Part shown: one piece after another, positions 33,292 to 42,260 of the stretch
How positions within the stretch are numbered: the first letter of the stretch is position 1
Layout: each line of letters begins with the position of its first letter
DNA from: Lachnospiraceae bacterium
GTDB taxonomy: Bacteria > Bacillota > Clostridia > Lachnospirales > Lachnospiraceae
Length of the DNA: 47,329 nucleotides
Reading direction: 5' to 3'
NCBI GenBank assembly: GCA_017521195.1
Contig: JAFXGP010000029.1
Coordinates: forward strand, 1 to 47,329
Program-made: the position numbers and the translations under genes
Notes under the pieces: generated by a model
Told to the model about the DNA's origin: nothing
The model's database searches: none
Seen by the model: only the letters and a program-made list of their open reading frames with translations

Positions 33292-34407
33292 TTGCGGAAG
33301 AACTTAGTTGGTTTAGTAAGTAGCAAGATAAATGCAATAGGTAATATGGCAGACAATATTAGAATGGATTCTCATAAGTTAATTTATCATCCGGAAACAG
33401 TGGGAAGATGGCTTAGGGGAGAGAATATATATCCGATAGAAATAGAGATTTCACCCAGTGGGTTATGTAATCACAGATGTGTTTTTTGTGCAGTGGATTA
33501 CATTGGCTATCAAGCAAATTTTTTAAATCAAGATGTTATTTTGAGAGATATACAGCAAATGAGTAAAAAGGGATTGAAAAGTGTAATCTGTTCAGGAGAG
33601 GGAGAACCTCTGTTAAATCCTAATATGCCGAATATCGCCAATGGAATTAAATCAACAGGTGTGGATGTAGCAATGAGTACAAATGGAGCACTATTTGATC
33701 ACGACAAGGCAAAAGCATGTTTAAGAGCTTTTACCTGGGTGCGATTTAGCGTGGCTAGCATGGAAGAGAGTTCCTATGATGAAATCCAGAGAGGAAAACG
33801 CGGAGATTTAGAGCGAGTAACGGAAAATATTAGTAACTGTGTTAAAGTCAAAAAAGATGGTAATTTAACTACTACTTTGGGGGTGCAATGTTTGTTGCTA
33901 CCAAACAATATGGAACAATTACCATATATGGCGAAATCATTAAAAGAAATAGGAGTAGATTATCTTACCATTAAGCCGTATTCTCAGCATTTACATAGTG
34001 AAAATAAGTTTGAAATAGATTACAGTCAACTTCTAGACTTAGAACGAAAAATAAAAGAATACGAAACAGCGGATTTTAAGATTTATTTTCGGGCTAATGC
34101 TATGAAGAAAATGCATCAGAGGAAATGCTATACGCAGTGCTATGGTTTGCCATTTATGACACATATTGATGCGAAAGGTAACGTATGGCCTTGCGTAGCC
34201 CATATTGGAACAGAAGAATTTTGTTACGGGAATATTAATGAGGATACTTTTGAGGAAATATGGGAAGGTAGTAGGCGACAGGAAGTCATTAATAAATTAA
34301 ATCAGTTAGATATTAATAAAGTATGTAGAGAAGCATGTAGACTGGATGAGATTAACAAGTATTTGAATGAGTTGAAGCATCCAGGGGAACATGTGAATTT
34401 TATTTAA
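33292..34407 (+). CDS. Radical SAM/SPASM enzyme 1
   Basis: A 371-residue radical SAM protein. The cluster motif CNHRCVFC (CxxxCxxC) follows IEIEISPSGL. GEGEPLL is the AdoMet-contacting GGE-like motif. A SPASM-like region near the C-terminus has CYTQCYG, WPCVAHIG and VCREAC, offering cysteines for extra iron-sulfur clusters. The protein ends HVNFI, a tail shared with the two other radical SAM proteins of the locus. SPASM dehydrogenases oxidise alcohols on sugars and cyclitols (BtrN) or modify peptides; with sugar genes on both sides a sugar substrate is likelier. TTG 33292, with AAAGGA upstream, is the assumed start. Confidence 0.8.
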   Translation: MRKNLVGLVSSKINAIGNMADNIRMDSHKLIYHPETVGRWLRGENIYPIEIEISPSGLCNHRCVFCAVDYIGYQANFLNQDVILRDIQQMSKKGLKSVICSGEGEPLLNPNMPNIANGIKSTGVDVAMSTNGALFDHDKAKACLRAFTWVRFSVASMEESSYDEIQRGKRGDLERVTENISNCVKVKKDGNLTTTLGVQCLLLPNNMEQLPYMAKSLKEIGVDYLTIKPYSQHLHSENKFEIDYSQLLDLERKIKEYETADFKIYFRANAMKKMHQRKCYTQCYGLPFMTHIDAKGNVWPCVAHIGTEEFCYGNINEDTFEEIWEGSRRQEVINKLNQLDINKVCREACRLDEINKYLNELKHPGEHVNFI

Positions 34408-34417
34408 GGGAAAGACA

Positions 34418-35521
34418 ATGGAAATCAAAGCTACTAAACCAGTAATGCCATTATTTGAGGATTATGTGAATGAAATACGGTCTATTTGGGATACGGGTAT
34501 TTTAACTAATAATGGAGAAAAAGTTCAAAGGTTTTCAGAAAAGTTAAAAACATATTTGGACTGTGAAAATATTGACTTATTTGTTAATGGGCATTCGGCT
34601 CTGTATTTAGCAATAAAAGTAATGGATTTGGAGGGGGAAGTAATTACCTCACCATTTACTTTTGTATCTACAACAAATGCTATTGTTCAAAATGGCTTGA
34701 CACCGGTATTTGGAGATATAGATGAAAATTATAATTTGGATCCAAATTCAATTGAAGATTTAATTACAGAAAAGACATCAGCAATCATTACCCCACATAT
34801 TTTTGGAATTCCTTGTGATGTAAAAAGTATAGAGGAAATAGCGAAGAAATATAATTTGAAAGTAATATACGATGCGGCGCAGGCTTTTGGGACAAAAATT
34901 AATGGGAAATCAATTGCTCACTATGGTGATGCAACTATGTTTAGTTTTCATGCAATTAAGGTGTTTAATTCGATAGAGGGTGGTGCTGTTGTATATCGAA
35001 ATTCTAAATTAAAAGAGAAATTTGAACTGTATAGAAATTTTGGGATTTCATATGGAGAAACGAATGATGTGTTAGTATCCGGAATAAATGCAAAAATGAA
35101 TGAGTTTCAAGCAGCTATGGGAATTCTTAATTTAAGTAGCTTGGAACAAGAAATTGCAAAAAGAAAAAAGATTGCGCAACAATATATTAATACTCTTAAA
35201 CATGTAGAGGGAATAGAAACATACAGTTATAAAAATAATATTGAGTATAATTATGCGTATTTTCCAATTATAGTTACACAGAAATATGGAAGGAGTAGAG
35301 ATGAATTGTGGAAACATCTGAAAGATGTGGGTATAGGAAGTAGAAAGTTATATGATTTGCTAACATGTGACTATTCACTGTACCAGAATTGTGGTTATGT
35401 GAATCATATAGAAAAAGCAAATTATATAAAAAAAATATGCTTGGATATGCCTATGTATGCAGGGTTGACTTATAAGGAAATACAATATATATGTGATGAA
35501 ATTAAAATGTACAGAAAATAA
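34418..35521 (+). CDS. DegT/DnrJ-type sugar aminotransferase 1
   Basis: A 367-residue PLP-dependent aminotransferase of the DegT/DnrJ/EryC1 family. Visible are VNGHSALYLAIKVMD, ITSPFTFVSTTNAI, the PLP-contacting IYDAAQAFGT, and MFSFHAIKVFNSIEGGAVV with the Schiff-base Lys. These enzymes place an amino group on a keto-sugar nucleotide using glutamate. It starts ten bases after the radical SAM gene. A matching pair would be a radical SAM dehydrogenase making the ketone and this enzyme aminating it, as in aminocyclitol pathways. Confidence 0.88.
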   Translation: MEIKATKPVMPLFEDYVNEIRSIWDTGILTNNGEKVQRFSEKLKTYLDCENIDLFVNGHSALYLAIKVMDLEGEVITSPFTFVSTTNAIVQNGLTPVFGDIDENYNLDPNSIEDLITEKTSAIITPHIFGIPCDVKSIEEIAKKYNLKVIYDAAQAFGTKINGKSIAHYGDATMFSFHAIKVFNSIEGGAVVYRNSKLKEKFELYRNFGISYGETNDVLVSGINAKMNEFQAAMGILNLSSLEQEIAKRKKIAQQYINTLKHVEGIETYSYKNNIEYNYAYFPIIVTQKYGRSRDELWKHLKDVGIGSRKLYDLLTCDYSLYQNCGYVNHIEKANYIKKICLDMPMYAGLTYKEIQYICDEIKMYRK

Positions 35522-35643
35522 TACTACTAGTACAAATATACCAGCATTCTTAATGTTGTAATATGTCTATTTTGAATATTGTTACGATATTTATGGTAAA
35601 AATATATTGAAAAGTTTTTGTAGTATAAATGGAGTTAGTTGTA

Positions 35644-36360
35644 ATGTCTAATAGAATAGCTATAATGCAGCCACATTTTTTCCCGTATTTAGGATATTTT
35701 TCTTTAATAGAAAACACCGATTTTTTTATATTTTTTGATACGCCCCAATTTAAAAACAAAGGCTGGATGAATCGTGTTAAAATTTTAAATCAGCACGGGG
35801 AATCTACATATATCACTGTGCCAATAATGAATCATAAAAGAGATACATGCATTAATGAAATTACGATTAGTAATAATACGAATTGGAAGGACAGTGTATA
35901 CGGAAAATTAAGTGTATACAGAAGAAAGGCACCGCACTATGAAAAGGTTCTTGGTATTGTCGAAGAAACATTTGATAATTGTGAAGGGAATATGATTAGT
36001 GATTTAGATATTGAGAGTATAAAGGCGGTTTGCAATTATCTGAAAATGGATTTTAAGTATCAGAAATATTCAAAAATGAGCATTGAAATTGAAGAAGTGA
36101 ACAATCCGGATGAGTGGGCACTGAATATATGTAAAGCCTTGGGTATAAAGGAATATGTAAATTTGCCAGGAGGGCAAAAATTTTTTGATAGAAATAAATA
36201 CTTTGATAATGGGGTTAGTCTTGAATTTATTCAGAATAATTTGAAACCTTATGTACAAAAAACAGGAATATTTTGTCCGGGCCTTTCTATATTGGATGCA
36301 TTAATGTTTTGTGAAATTGAACAAGTATTATTGATGGTAGAAGATTATAAGATTTTTTAA
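35644..36360 (+). CDS. WbqC-family protein
   Basis: A 238-residue WbqC-like protein, recognised by IAIMQPHFFPYLGYFSLIEN, the FDTPQFKNKGWMNRVKI segment, and NLPGGQKFFDRNKYFDNGVSLEF. WbqC proteins occur in O-antigen and capsule loci beside DegT aminotransferases and are thought to help modify amino sugars, but the reaction is not established for most of them. ATG 35644 with GGAG upstream is preferred to the ATG at 35629. The 120 bases before it hold no gene. Confidence 0.82.
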   Translation: MSNRIAIMQPHFFPYLGYFSLIENTDFFIFFDTPQFKNKGWMNRVKILNQHGESTYITVPIMNHKRDTCINEITISNNTNWKDSVYGKLSVYRRKAPHYEKVLGIVEETFDNCEGNMISDLDIESIKAVCNYLKMDFKYQKYSKMSIEIEEVNNPDEWALNICKALGIKEYVNLPGGQKFFDRNKYFDNGVSLEFIQNNLKPYVQKTGIFCPGLSILDALMFCEIEQVLLMVEDYKIF

Positions 36361-36419
36361 AAGGAGGATATTGACTATAGTGCAAATAATTTAATTTTAA
36401 ATTTTATTCAAGAAGAATA

Positions 36420-36675
36420 TATGGAATGATTTTATTGTGTAAGAGATGCATTACTGTTTGTTTTATAAGAACTATCCCGAAATAACAAAATTTCAAAAAT
36501 GTTTGTTGCCTGCTTACACATGCGATACTATAGTTTTGCATTTTATTGTTCATGGATGGGAAATAGAGTTTTATCAAATTGATAGTGATTTACAGATAGA
36601 GATACATGATTTAAAAGAATTATTGAGATAGATACTATAACAAATTTGGTTGAATACAAGCCATATGGTTTAAAT
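36420..36675 (+). pseudogene. Remnant of a third DegT-like aminotransferase
   Basis: Pieces of one protein in different frames: FYCVRDALLFVL followed by a stop, then KCLLPAYTCDTIVLHFIVHG and EIEFYQIDSDLQIEIHDLKELL, then EYKPYGLNS. These align in order with residues about 48-125 of the aminotransferase at 38027-39202 (RDAIFLAL; KCCLVPIYICDMVLIPFQVL; DIVYYHIDKDMQPKI; YKPNVVF). The catalytic lysine region is gone. It is the wreck of a duplicated copy. Confidence 0.75.
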
Positions 36676-36701
36676 AGTTTTTGAGAGAGAAGAGGAAAAA
36701 A

Positions 36702-37844
36702 ATGTATAAAATTGTTGATGGGTATTATGAACCACAGGATATAATGGATAGAATATTTAGAAATGAAGGCGTTGAAGTAAAAACCGAGATGTCATCATTT
36801 GAATTAGCTTTTGTGTGCGGATTACTAAAGGAAAAAAGACCTAAGAAAATTGTAGAGGTAGGTGTGTCAGCAGGGGGAACATCTGCTGTAATACTCAATT
36901 GTTTGTCAAAGTTGAATATTAAAACAGAAATGTATTCAGTTGACTTGGTGGATTATTATTATCGAGAGCCTCAAAAAGAGATGGGGTATTTAATAGATGT
37001 TGCAAAGAAATACTTGGATAATTCCGAGATAAATCATTATAAATACAGTGGTGGTATAGGAAGTCATATTGAGGAAATTGGAGAAAATAAAGATATTGAA
37101 TTTTTAATATTAGATACAAAACATGCTCTACCAGGGGAAGTGCTGGAATTTTTGGTATGTTTACCGTATTTAAGTGAAGGCTGTATTGTAGTATTACATG
37201 ATGTAAATGTACATCATATAGAAATGTGTAATAGTTATGTAACGAATGTTCTTTTTGCAAGTGTGTCAGCAAATAAGTATTATACATATGATGATAAGGC
37301 AATGTATGGTATGCCGAACATAGCAGCATTTCAAGTGACGAAAGATACAAAAAGATACGTAGAAGACATTATTTTAGGGTTATCTATTCCATGGCAATAT
37401 AAAATTGATGATAGAATGATGGAACAGTATTGGAATGTTATTAAAAATAATTATAGTAAGTCTACAGTAGATTTATTTGCGAGAGTTTATAACACACAGC
37501 AACATGCATTTTTAGTTAAAGATATTTTATCACGCCATAATTGTACTTTATATGAATTTAAAACTACATGGAATAATTCAGAAAATGTTGTAATATACGG
37601 AGATGGGTATTGGGGAACTGCGTATAGAGAATTTGCAAAAAGAGAAAAATTACAGGTAGATGCCATAGTTATTTCTGATGGCGAAGAAATATGCCAAAAA
37701 GATAGAGATGGGATACCGATATACCATCTTTCGGAGTTGCCGTTAGAAAAAGACAATACTACGTTTATATTTGCGATAGAGGAAAAAAATATTTCTCTTT
37801 TAAAGAATAATGCAGAAAAAGCAGGGTATGAGAAGTTCTTATAA
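36702..37844 (+). CDS. CmcI-like methyltransferase with C-terminal Rossmann module
   Basis: A 380-residue protein. Residues about 25-200 form a methyltransferase of the cephalosporin hydroxylase (CmcI) family: KKIVEVGVSAGGTSAVIL (AdoMet loop), MYSVDLVDYY, FLILDTKHALPGEVLEFLV and VVLHDVNVH. Members in polysaccharide loci are sugar O-methyltransferases. The last 85 residues are a separate small Rossmann module (VVIYGDGYWGTAYREFAK) like the N-terminus of the protein at 44074-45999. ATG 36702 follows AGAGG; the TTG at 36681 lacks an RBS. Confidence 0.75.
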   Translation: MYKIVDGYYEPQDIMDRIFRNEGVEVKTEMSSFELAFVCGLLKEKRPKKIVEVGVSAGGTSAVILNCLSKLNIKTEMYSVDLVDYYYREPQKEMGYLIDVAKKYLDNSEINHYKYSGGIGSHIEEIGENKDIEFLILDTKHALPGEVLEFLVCLPYLSEGCIVVLHDVNVHHIEMCNSYVTNVLFASVSANKYYTYDDKAMYGMPNIAAFQVTKDTKRYVEDIILGLSIPWQYKIDDRMMEQYWNVIKNNYSKSTVDLFARVYNTQQHAFLVKDILSRHNCTLYEFKTTWNNSENVVIYGDGYWGTAYREFAKREKLQVDAIVISDGEEICQKDRDGIPIYHLSELPLEKDNTTFIFAIEEKNISLLKNNAEKAGYEKFL

Positions 37845-37929
37845 TAAAATCATTATAATTAAATAATGAATATTAAAATATCATTTCAAAGACTATATTA
37901 CATAAGAATAAGATATATATTCTGCAAAA

Positions 37930-38052
37930 TTGAAGGAATTATTGGAGAAAGTTAGTGCGAAAATTCCAATATGGGGTGCTGGAAAATTTGGTACATATGT
38001 TGGAGAAGAATTAAAAGGAAAATATAATGTATTATGTTATCCCAGTTGTTGA
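37930..38052 (+). pseudogene. Fragment of a small Rossmann module
   Basis: Forty codons reading LKELLEKVSAKIPIWGAGKF and on to a TGA at 38050-38052, with no start. The PIWGAGKFG pattern matches IYGDGYWG at 37600 and IIWGNGYYG at 44090. It overlaps the start of the next gene in another frame, so it is a relic of a longer gene cut during rearrangement. Confidence 0.6.
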
Positions 38053-39202
38053 AGGGAGTGGAAATTTATTAATGATAAAAGAAATTGGAAGTTTTATGGA
38101 ACAAGGTATTTCTTATTTAGAACATACAGATAACGATGAGAATATTGTTTTAAAAGAGGTTGATAAATATAAGAAAAAGTATACTTATTATACAGCTACA
38201 GGACGAGATGCTATTTTCTTGGCATTAGATACAATTAGTAAAACTTATCTATCGGAGAGAAAATGTTGTTTAGTACCGATATATATATGTGATATGGTGC
38301 TGATTCCATTTCAGGTATTGCAGTGGGATATTGTTTATTATCATATAGATAAAGATATGCAGCCCAAAATAGATGAAATGAAAAAATTATTGCAGTTATA
38401 TAAGCCGAATGTAGTTTTTTTGAACGATTATTTTGGAAGAAGAATAAATTCCAGGGTTTGGAAAATTCTGGAACCATATAGAGATAGTACTATAATTATA
38501 GAGGATGTGACACAATCTTATTATATTCACGAAAGTCATATAAAGGGAGATTATATTATTGGTAGTATAAGAAAATGGTATCCGATACCGGATGGAGGAT
38601 TTTTGACATGCAATGATAAAATTTCCGTAGAATGTATAAATTTTAATAATGAACAATACGTGCAAGAAAGATTAGAGATTATGAATCAAAAATATGCTTA
38701 TTTGCAAGGGAATATAAAGGAGGAAAAAGAGAAGAAAGAGAGTAAAAAAAGATTTTTAAACAATTATTATCAATTAGAAGAGAATTTAAATGAATATGCT
38801 AGAAATGCGATGATATCACCAATATCAAATATGTCTAAATGTATAATAAATCAGCTAGATCTTGAATACTACAGACAAAAACGCTATGAAAATTGCAGCT
38901 ATCTTAAGGAGCAATTATTACTTAAAAATAAGGATTATAAATTGATATATAGTGAGGAAAATGTTCCGATGGGATTATATTTTCCTCTATTAATAAAAAA
39001 TAGAAAAGAGTTTCAGACAGCTCTAATTGAACAAAATATATTTACTTCTATAGTATGGCCTTTTACTGATGAATATTCACAATATTTTACGGAAGAAGAG
39101 AAGTACTTACAAGAACATGTAATTTCAATACCGGTTGATGCGAGGTATGACATAAACGATATGGAAAGAATTTTGAAAGCTATAGAAGAGTTTTCCAATT
39201 AG
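38027..39202 (+). CDS. DegT-like aminotransferase 2, divergent
   Basis: A 391-residue PLP-type I enzyme related to DegT/DnrJ aminotransferases but divergent. TATGRDAIFLALDTI precedes the cofactor region, IIEDVTQSYYI holds the Asp that contacts the pyridine nitrogen, and GSIRKWYPIPDGGFL has the Lys expected for the Schiff base. The translation MYYVIPVVEG from ATG 38027 reads over the preceding fragment. The methionine at 38072 (MIKEIGSFMEQG), with GGGAGTGG upstream, is an equally good start and fits family length better. It probably aminates a keto sugar different from that of the 34418 enzyme. Confidence 0.72.
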   Translation: MYYVIPVVEGSGNLLMIKEIGSFMEQGISYLEHTDNDENIVLKEVDKYKKKYTYYTATGRDAIFLALDTISKTYLSERKCCLVPIYICDMVLIPFQVLQWDIVYYHIDKDMQPKIDEMKKLLQLYKPNVVFLNDYFGRRINSRVWKILEPYRDSTIIIEDVTQSYYIHESHIKGDYIIGSIRKWYPIPDGGFLTCNDKISVECINFNNEQYVQERLEIMNQKYAYLQGNIKEEKEKKESKKRFLNNYYQLEENLNEYARNAMISPISNMSKCIINQLDLEYYRQKRYENCSYLKEQLLLKNKDYKLIYSEENVPMGLYFPLLIKNRKEFQTALIEQNIFTSIVWPFTDEYSQYFTEEEKYLQEHVISIPVDARYDINDMERILKAIEEFSN

Positions 39203-39235
39203 ATAGTATTTGGTGTAGAAAGGTAGATCAATAAC

Positions 39236-40306
39236 ATGAATAGATTGAGCGAAAATAAATTAAAATATCACGTTGATAGGTTATTAGATATTAAAGAAAA
39301 AGGAGAAACTTATCCGGTACATATAACAATAGGATTGACGGAATATTGTTGCCATAAGTGTGTTTTTTGTCATTCGGAGTTTGCTACATCAGACACCACA
39401 AGAAATGCAACTATGCAACGAGAGCAATTGATAAGCTTTTTAAAAGAAGCTTATGAGTGCGGAGTAAAGTCAGTGACACTAGTTGGAAGCGGAGAACCTT
39501 TATTACATCCGGAAATTGAGGAAATACTTAGAGATATAAAAAATATTGGTTTAGAAATTGGTATTTTTACAAATGGTTCGAAGGCAAAAGGAACGCTTTT
39601 AAATACAATTATAGATACTTGTACTTTTGTACGATTTTCAATTAATGCAGGAGACTCAAAGGAGCATGAAAAAGTTCATGGTGTAGTGGGTGATTTTGAG
39701 AACATTGTGTCAAATGTGTCAGAGATGGTGAAAAAAAAGAAAGAAAAAAATTTAAAATTTCCAACGATAGGAACTCAAATGGTGTTTTATGAGGGGAATT
39801 ATCGTTCAATGGTTAAAGCTGCAAAAATGTGGGGGGAGATTGGTGTAGATTATTTTGAGATTAAGCCGGTTATAGCAGGTGAAGGTAATCAGGTAGATAA
39901 AACTGTTTTTCCGGCAAAAGATAAAGAAGAAGTTCATAAACTAATGGATGAAGCAAAGCAATACGAAACAAACACATATAATGTGTATACGAAATATAAT
40001 CAGTATATTGTAACTCAAGATACAAATAATCGCCAATATACAAAATGTTATGGATCATTATTAGACATGAATTTGTGGGCAGATGGCAATATTTTTGTTT
40101 GCGCAAATCTAGAACATGAGAGATATATTATAGGCAATATCTATAAAAATACTTTCAAAGAGATATGGAATGGGGAACAGAAGAAAAAAATAAGACAAAG
40201 TATTAATTTAAAAGCTTGTCCTAAAGGATGTAGATGTCATTTTATGAATGAATATATATGGGACTATTTGCATCCAGATAAGGAGATTCATCCGAATTTT
40301 GTATAA
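39236..40306 (+). CDS. Radical SAM/SPASM enzyme 2
   Basis: A 356-residue radical SAM protein with CCHKCVFC (CxxxCxxC), VGSGEPLLHPE in the GGE position, and a C-terminal SPASM-like set: CYGSLLDM, FVCANLEH and CPKGCRCHFM. The tail is IHPNFV, akin to HVNFI in its two relatives. The opening (KLKYHVDRLLDIKEKGETYP) matches that of enzyme 3 (ELKIFHHIDRIEGLLEGERV), showing a common subfamily. Likely role: redox or carbon-centred modification of a sugar intermediate. Confidence 0.8.
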   Translation: MNRLSENKLKYHVDRLLDIKEKGETYPVHITIGLTEYCCHKCVFCHSEFATSDTTRNATMQREQLISFLKEAYECGVKSVTLVGSGEPLLHPEIEEILRDIKNIGLEIGIFTNGSKAKGTLLNTIIDTCTFVRFSINAGDSKEHEKVHGVVGDFENIVSNVSEMVKKKKEKNLKFPTIGTQMVFYEGNYRSMVKAAKMWGEIGVDYFEIKPVIAGEGNQVDKTVFPAKDKEEVHKLMDEAKQYETNTYNVYTKYNQYIVTQDTNNRQYTKCYGSLLDMNLWADGNIFVCANLEHERYIIGNIYKNTFKEIWNGEQKKKIRQSINLKACPKGCRCHFMNEYIWDYLHPDKEIHPNFV

Positions 40307-40364
40307 ATTAAAACCCCAAAAAGGTTATATATTTAGATGAGAGATTGCAGAATGGGAGGTTATT

Positions 40365-41432
40365 ATGAAAGACTATTCAGGATATAGCGAACTAAAAATA
40401 TTCCATCATATAGATCGAATAGAAGGATTACTGGAGGGTGAGCGTGTAGCTCCGATTTATGTAAGAATTAAACCAACAAATGTATGTAATCAGCGATGTT
40501 ACTATTGTGGTTATGCTGATAACAATGTGATAGAAGATCGAAATGTAGATAATAGGGAGTCGATTGATTGGGGACTATTGAAAAACACACTTTATGAGTT
40601 ACATGAAATGGGAACAAAAGCAGTCACTTTTAGTGGAGGGGGAGATCCTCTTTGTTACAGTTCAATAAAAGAAACACTTTCATTAGTTGCCGAATTAGGA
40701 TTTGATTATTCTTTGATTACAAATGGTCAAGCATTAAAGGATGACAAGATTGAATTATTGAAAGGTGCAAAGTGGGTAAGAGTATCGCTGGATGCGTCAA
40801 ATGCAAATACATATAAAAGAATAAGGAATGTAGATTCTTATAGCCAAGTTATCAGAAATATAGAATCTTTTGCAGAGAAGAAAAATCAGGATTGCACGTT
40901 AGGTATTAACTGTGTGATTAGTAAAGAAAATCATAAAGAAATATATGATATATGTAGGCTTGTTAAAGAAATTGGAGTGGATAATATCAAGCTATCGCCA
41001 GTGATTGAAAAAAAGAACAACGAAGAATATCATCAAGAAATTAGCTTTTCTGTACAGGAGCAATTGCAGAGGGCAATTGATAATCTGGAAACAGATAAGT
41101 TTAAAATTGTAGATGGATATACAAATAATATTAGTTCCATAAAAACGTATTGTCGACCATACAAAAGGTGTTTAATACAAGAATTTTTTGCTGTAATTGG
41201 AGCGGATGCAAAAGTATATAGATGTCATGAAACTGCTTACAGAAAACAAGGAATATTAGGAGATCTTAATAAGGAAAGTTTTCGTCAAATTTGGTATAAA
41301 CCAGAAACTATAGAATCAATAAAAAAATATGATGTAAATGAAAATTGTACACATAAGTGTGCTTTTAACAATAGGAATATTATATTAAATAGTTTTCTTA
41401 ATATAGATAAGAATCATGTTAACTTTATATGA
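40365..41432 (+). CDS. Radical SAM/SPASM enzyme 3
   Basis: A 355-residue radical SAM protein: IRIKPTNVCNQRCYYCGYAD region with CxxxCxxC, TFSGGGDPLCY as the AdoMet GGE-like motif, and SPASM-like cysteines at CRPYKRCL, YRCHETAY and CTHKCAFNN. It ends NHVNFI. An AGGAGG-like GGGAGG precedes ATG 40365. The C-terminus is followed after 19 bases by the transketolase start. Substrate unknown; three related enzymes in one sugar locus suggest successive or alternative steps on one scaffold. Confidence 0.8.
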   Translation: MKDYSGYSELKIFHHIDRIEGLLEGERVAPIYVRIKPTNVCNQRCYYCGYADNNVIEDRNVDNRESIDWGLLKNTLYELHEMGTKAVTFSGGGDPLCYSSIKETLSLVAELGFDYSLITNGQALKDDKIELLKGAKWVRVSLDASNANTYKRIRNVDSYSQVIRNIESFAEKKNQDCTLGINCVISKENHKEIYDICRLVKEIGVDNIKLSPVIEKKNNEEYHQEISFSVQEQLQRAIDNLETDKFKIVDGYTNNISSIKTYCRPYKRCLIQEFFAVIGADAKVYRCHETAYRKQGILGDLNKESFRQIWYKPETIESIKKYDVNENCTHKCAFNNRNIILNSFLNIDKNHVNFI

Positions 41433-41451
41433 TTTATATGAAAGGTCAGCA

Positions 41452-42258
41452 ATGGAAAGTATAGAAAATAAAATCAAACAGATTAGATATAGGATGGCAA
41501 AAATAGCATATGAAACCAAAAGAGGACATCTAAGTTCAGCTTACTCATCATTAGAAATAATTTTTGCTTTATATTATATGAAAGTGATGAGGTATAAGGT
41601 TGATGACCTTGATTGGAATGAGCGTGATAGATTTATTTTAAGTAAAGGTCATGCAGGATTGGCATTGTATTGTGTGTTGCAAGATGTAGGAGTGTTGGAT
41701 ATAAATGCATTAAATAATTTTGCAGGGAAAATGTCAGATTTTTCTACGCATCCAGTAAGTAATATAAAGTATGGTATAGAAATGTCAGCAGGTTCCTTGG
41801 GACACGGAATGGCATTTGCTATAGGTCATGCATATAATGCGATTTTAGAAAATAAAGATTATAGAGTTTATGTATTATTGGGTGATGGAGAATTACAGGA
41901 AGGAAGTAATTGGGAAGCCTTTTTATTGGTCAGTGCTTTAAAGTTGAATAACATTACTGTGATAATCGATTATAATAATAGGCAAATTGCAGGTAAAGTT
42001 GATAATATTGTACCATTGGGAGATTTGTCAAAAAAAATGGAAAGTTTTGGCTTTGAAACATATGAAGTAGATGGTCATGATGTGAGTGCATTGGAGTGTA
42101 TTCTAAAAAAGAAAGATAAGAAACCAATAGCGGTAGTGGCACATACCACAAAAGGAAAAGGATTGTCATTTATGGAAGATTTGGATAATTGGCATGGAAG
42201 AGGTTTAACGGAGGAAGAATGGAGTAAGGCAAAACAAGAATTGGGTAATGGTGAATAA
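41452..42258 (+). CDS. Transketolase N-terminal (ThDP pyrophosphate-binding) subunit
   Basis: A 268-residue half-transketolase with KRGHLSSAYSSLEIIFALYY, LSKGHAGLALYCVL, GSLGHGMAFAIGHA and the ThDP-magnesium motif GDGELQEGSNWEA ending in an Asn (IIDYNN). It must pair with the next gene product to make an active two-subunit enzyme that moves two-carbon units between keto and aldo sugars. Such split forms in biosynthetic loci feed specialised pathways rather than the pentose cycle. ATG 41452 is used; the in-frame ATG at 41416 lies within the previous gene. Confidence 0.9.
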   Translation: MESIENKIKQIRYRMAKIAYETKRGHLSSAYSSLEIIFALYYMKVMRYKVDDLDWNERDRFILSKGHAGLALYCVLQDVGVLDINALNNFAGKMSDFSTHPVSNIKYGIEMSAGSLGHGMAFAIGHAYNAILENKDYRVYVLLGDGELQEGSNWEAFLLVSALKLNNITVIIDYNNRQIAGKVDNIVPLGDLSKKMESFGFETYEVDGHDVSALECILKKKDKKPIAVVAHTTKGKGLSFMEDLDNWHGRGLTEEEWSKAKQELGNGE

Positions 42259-42260
42259 AT

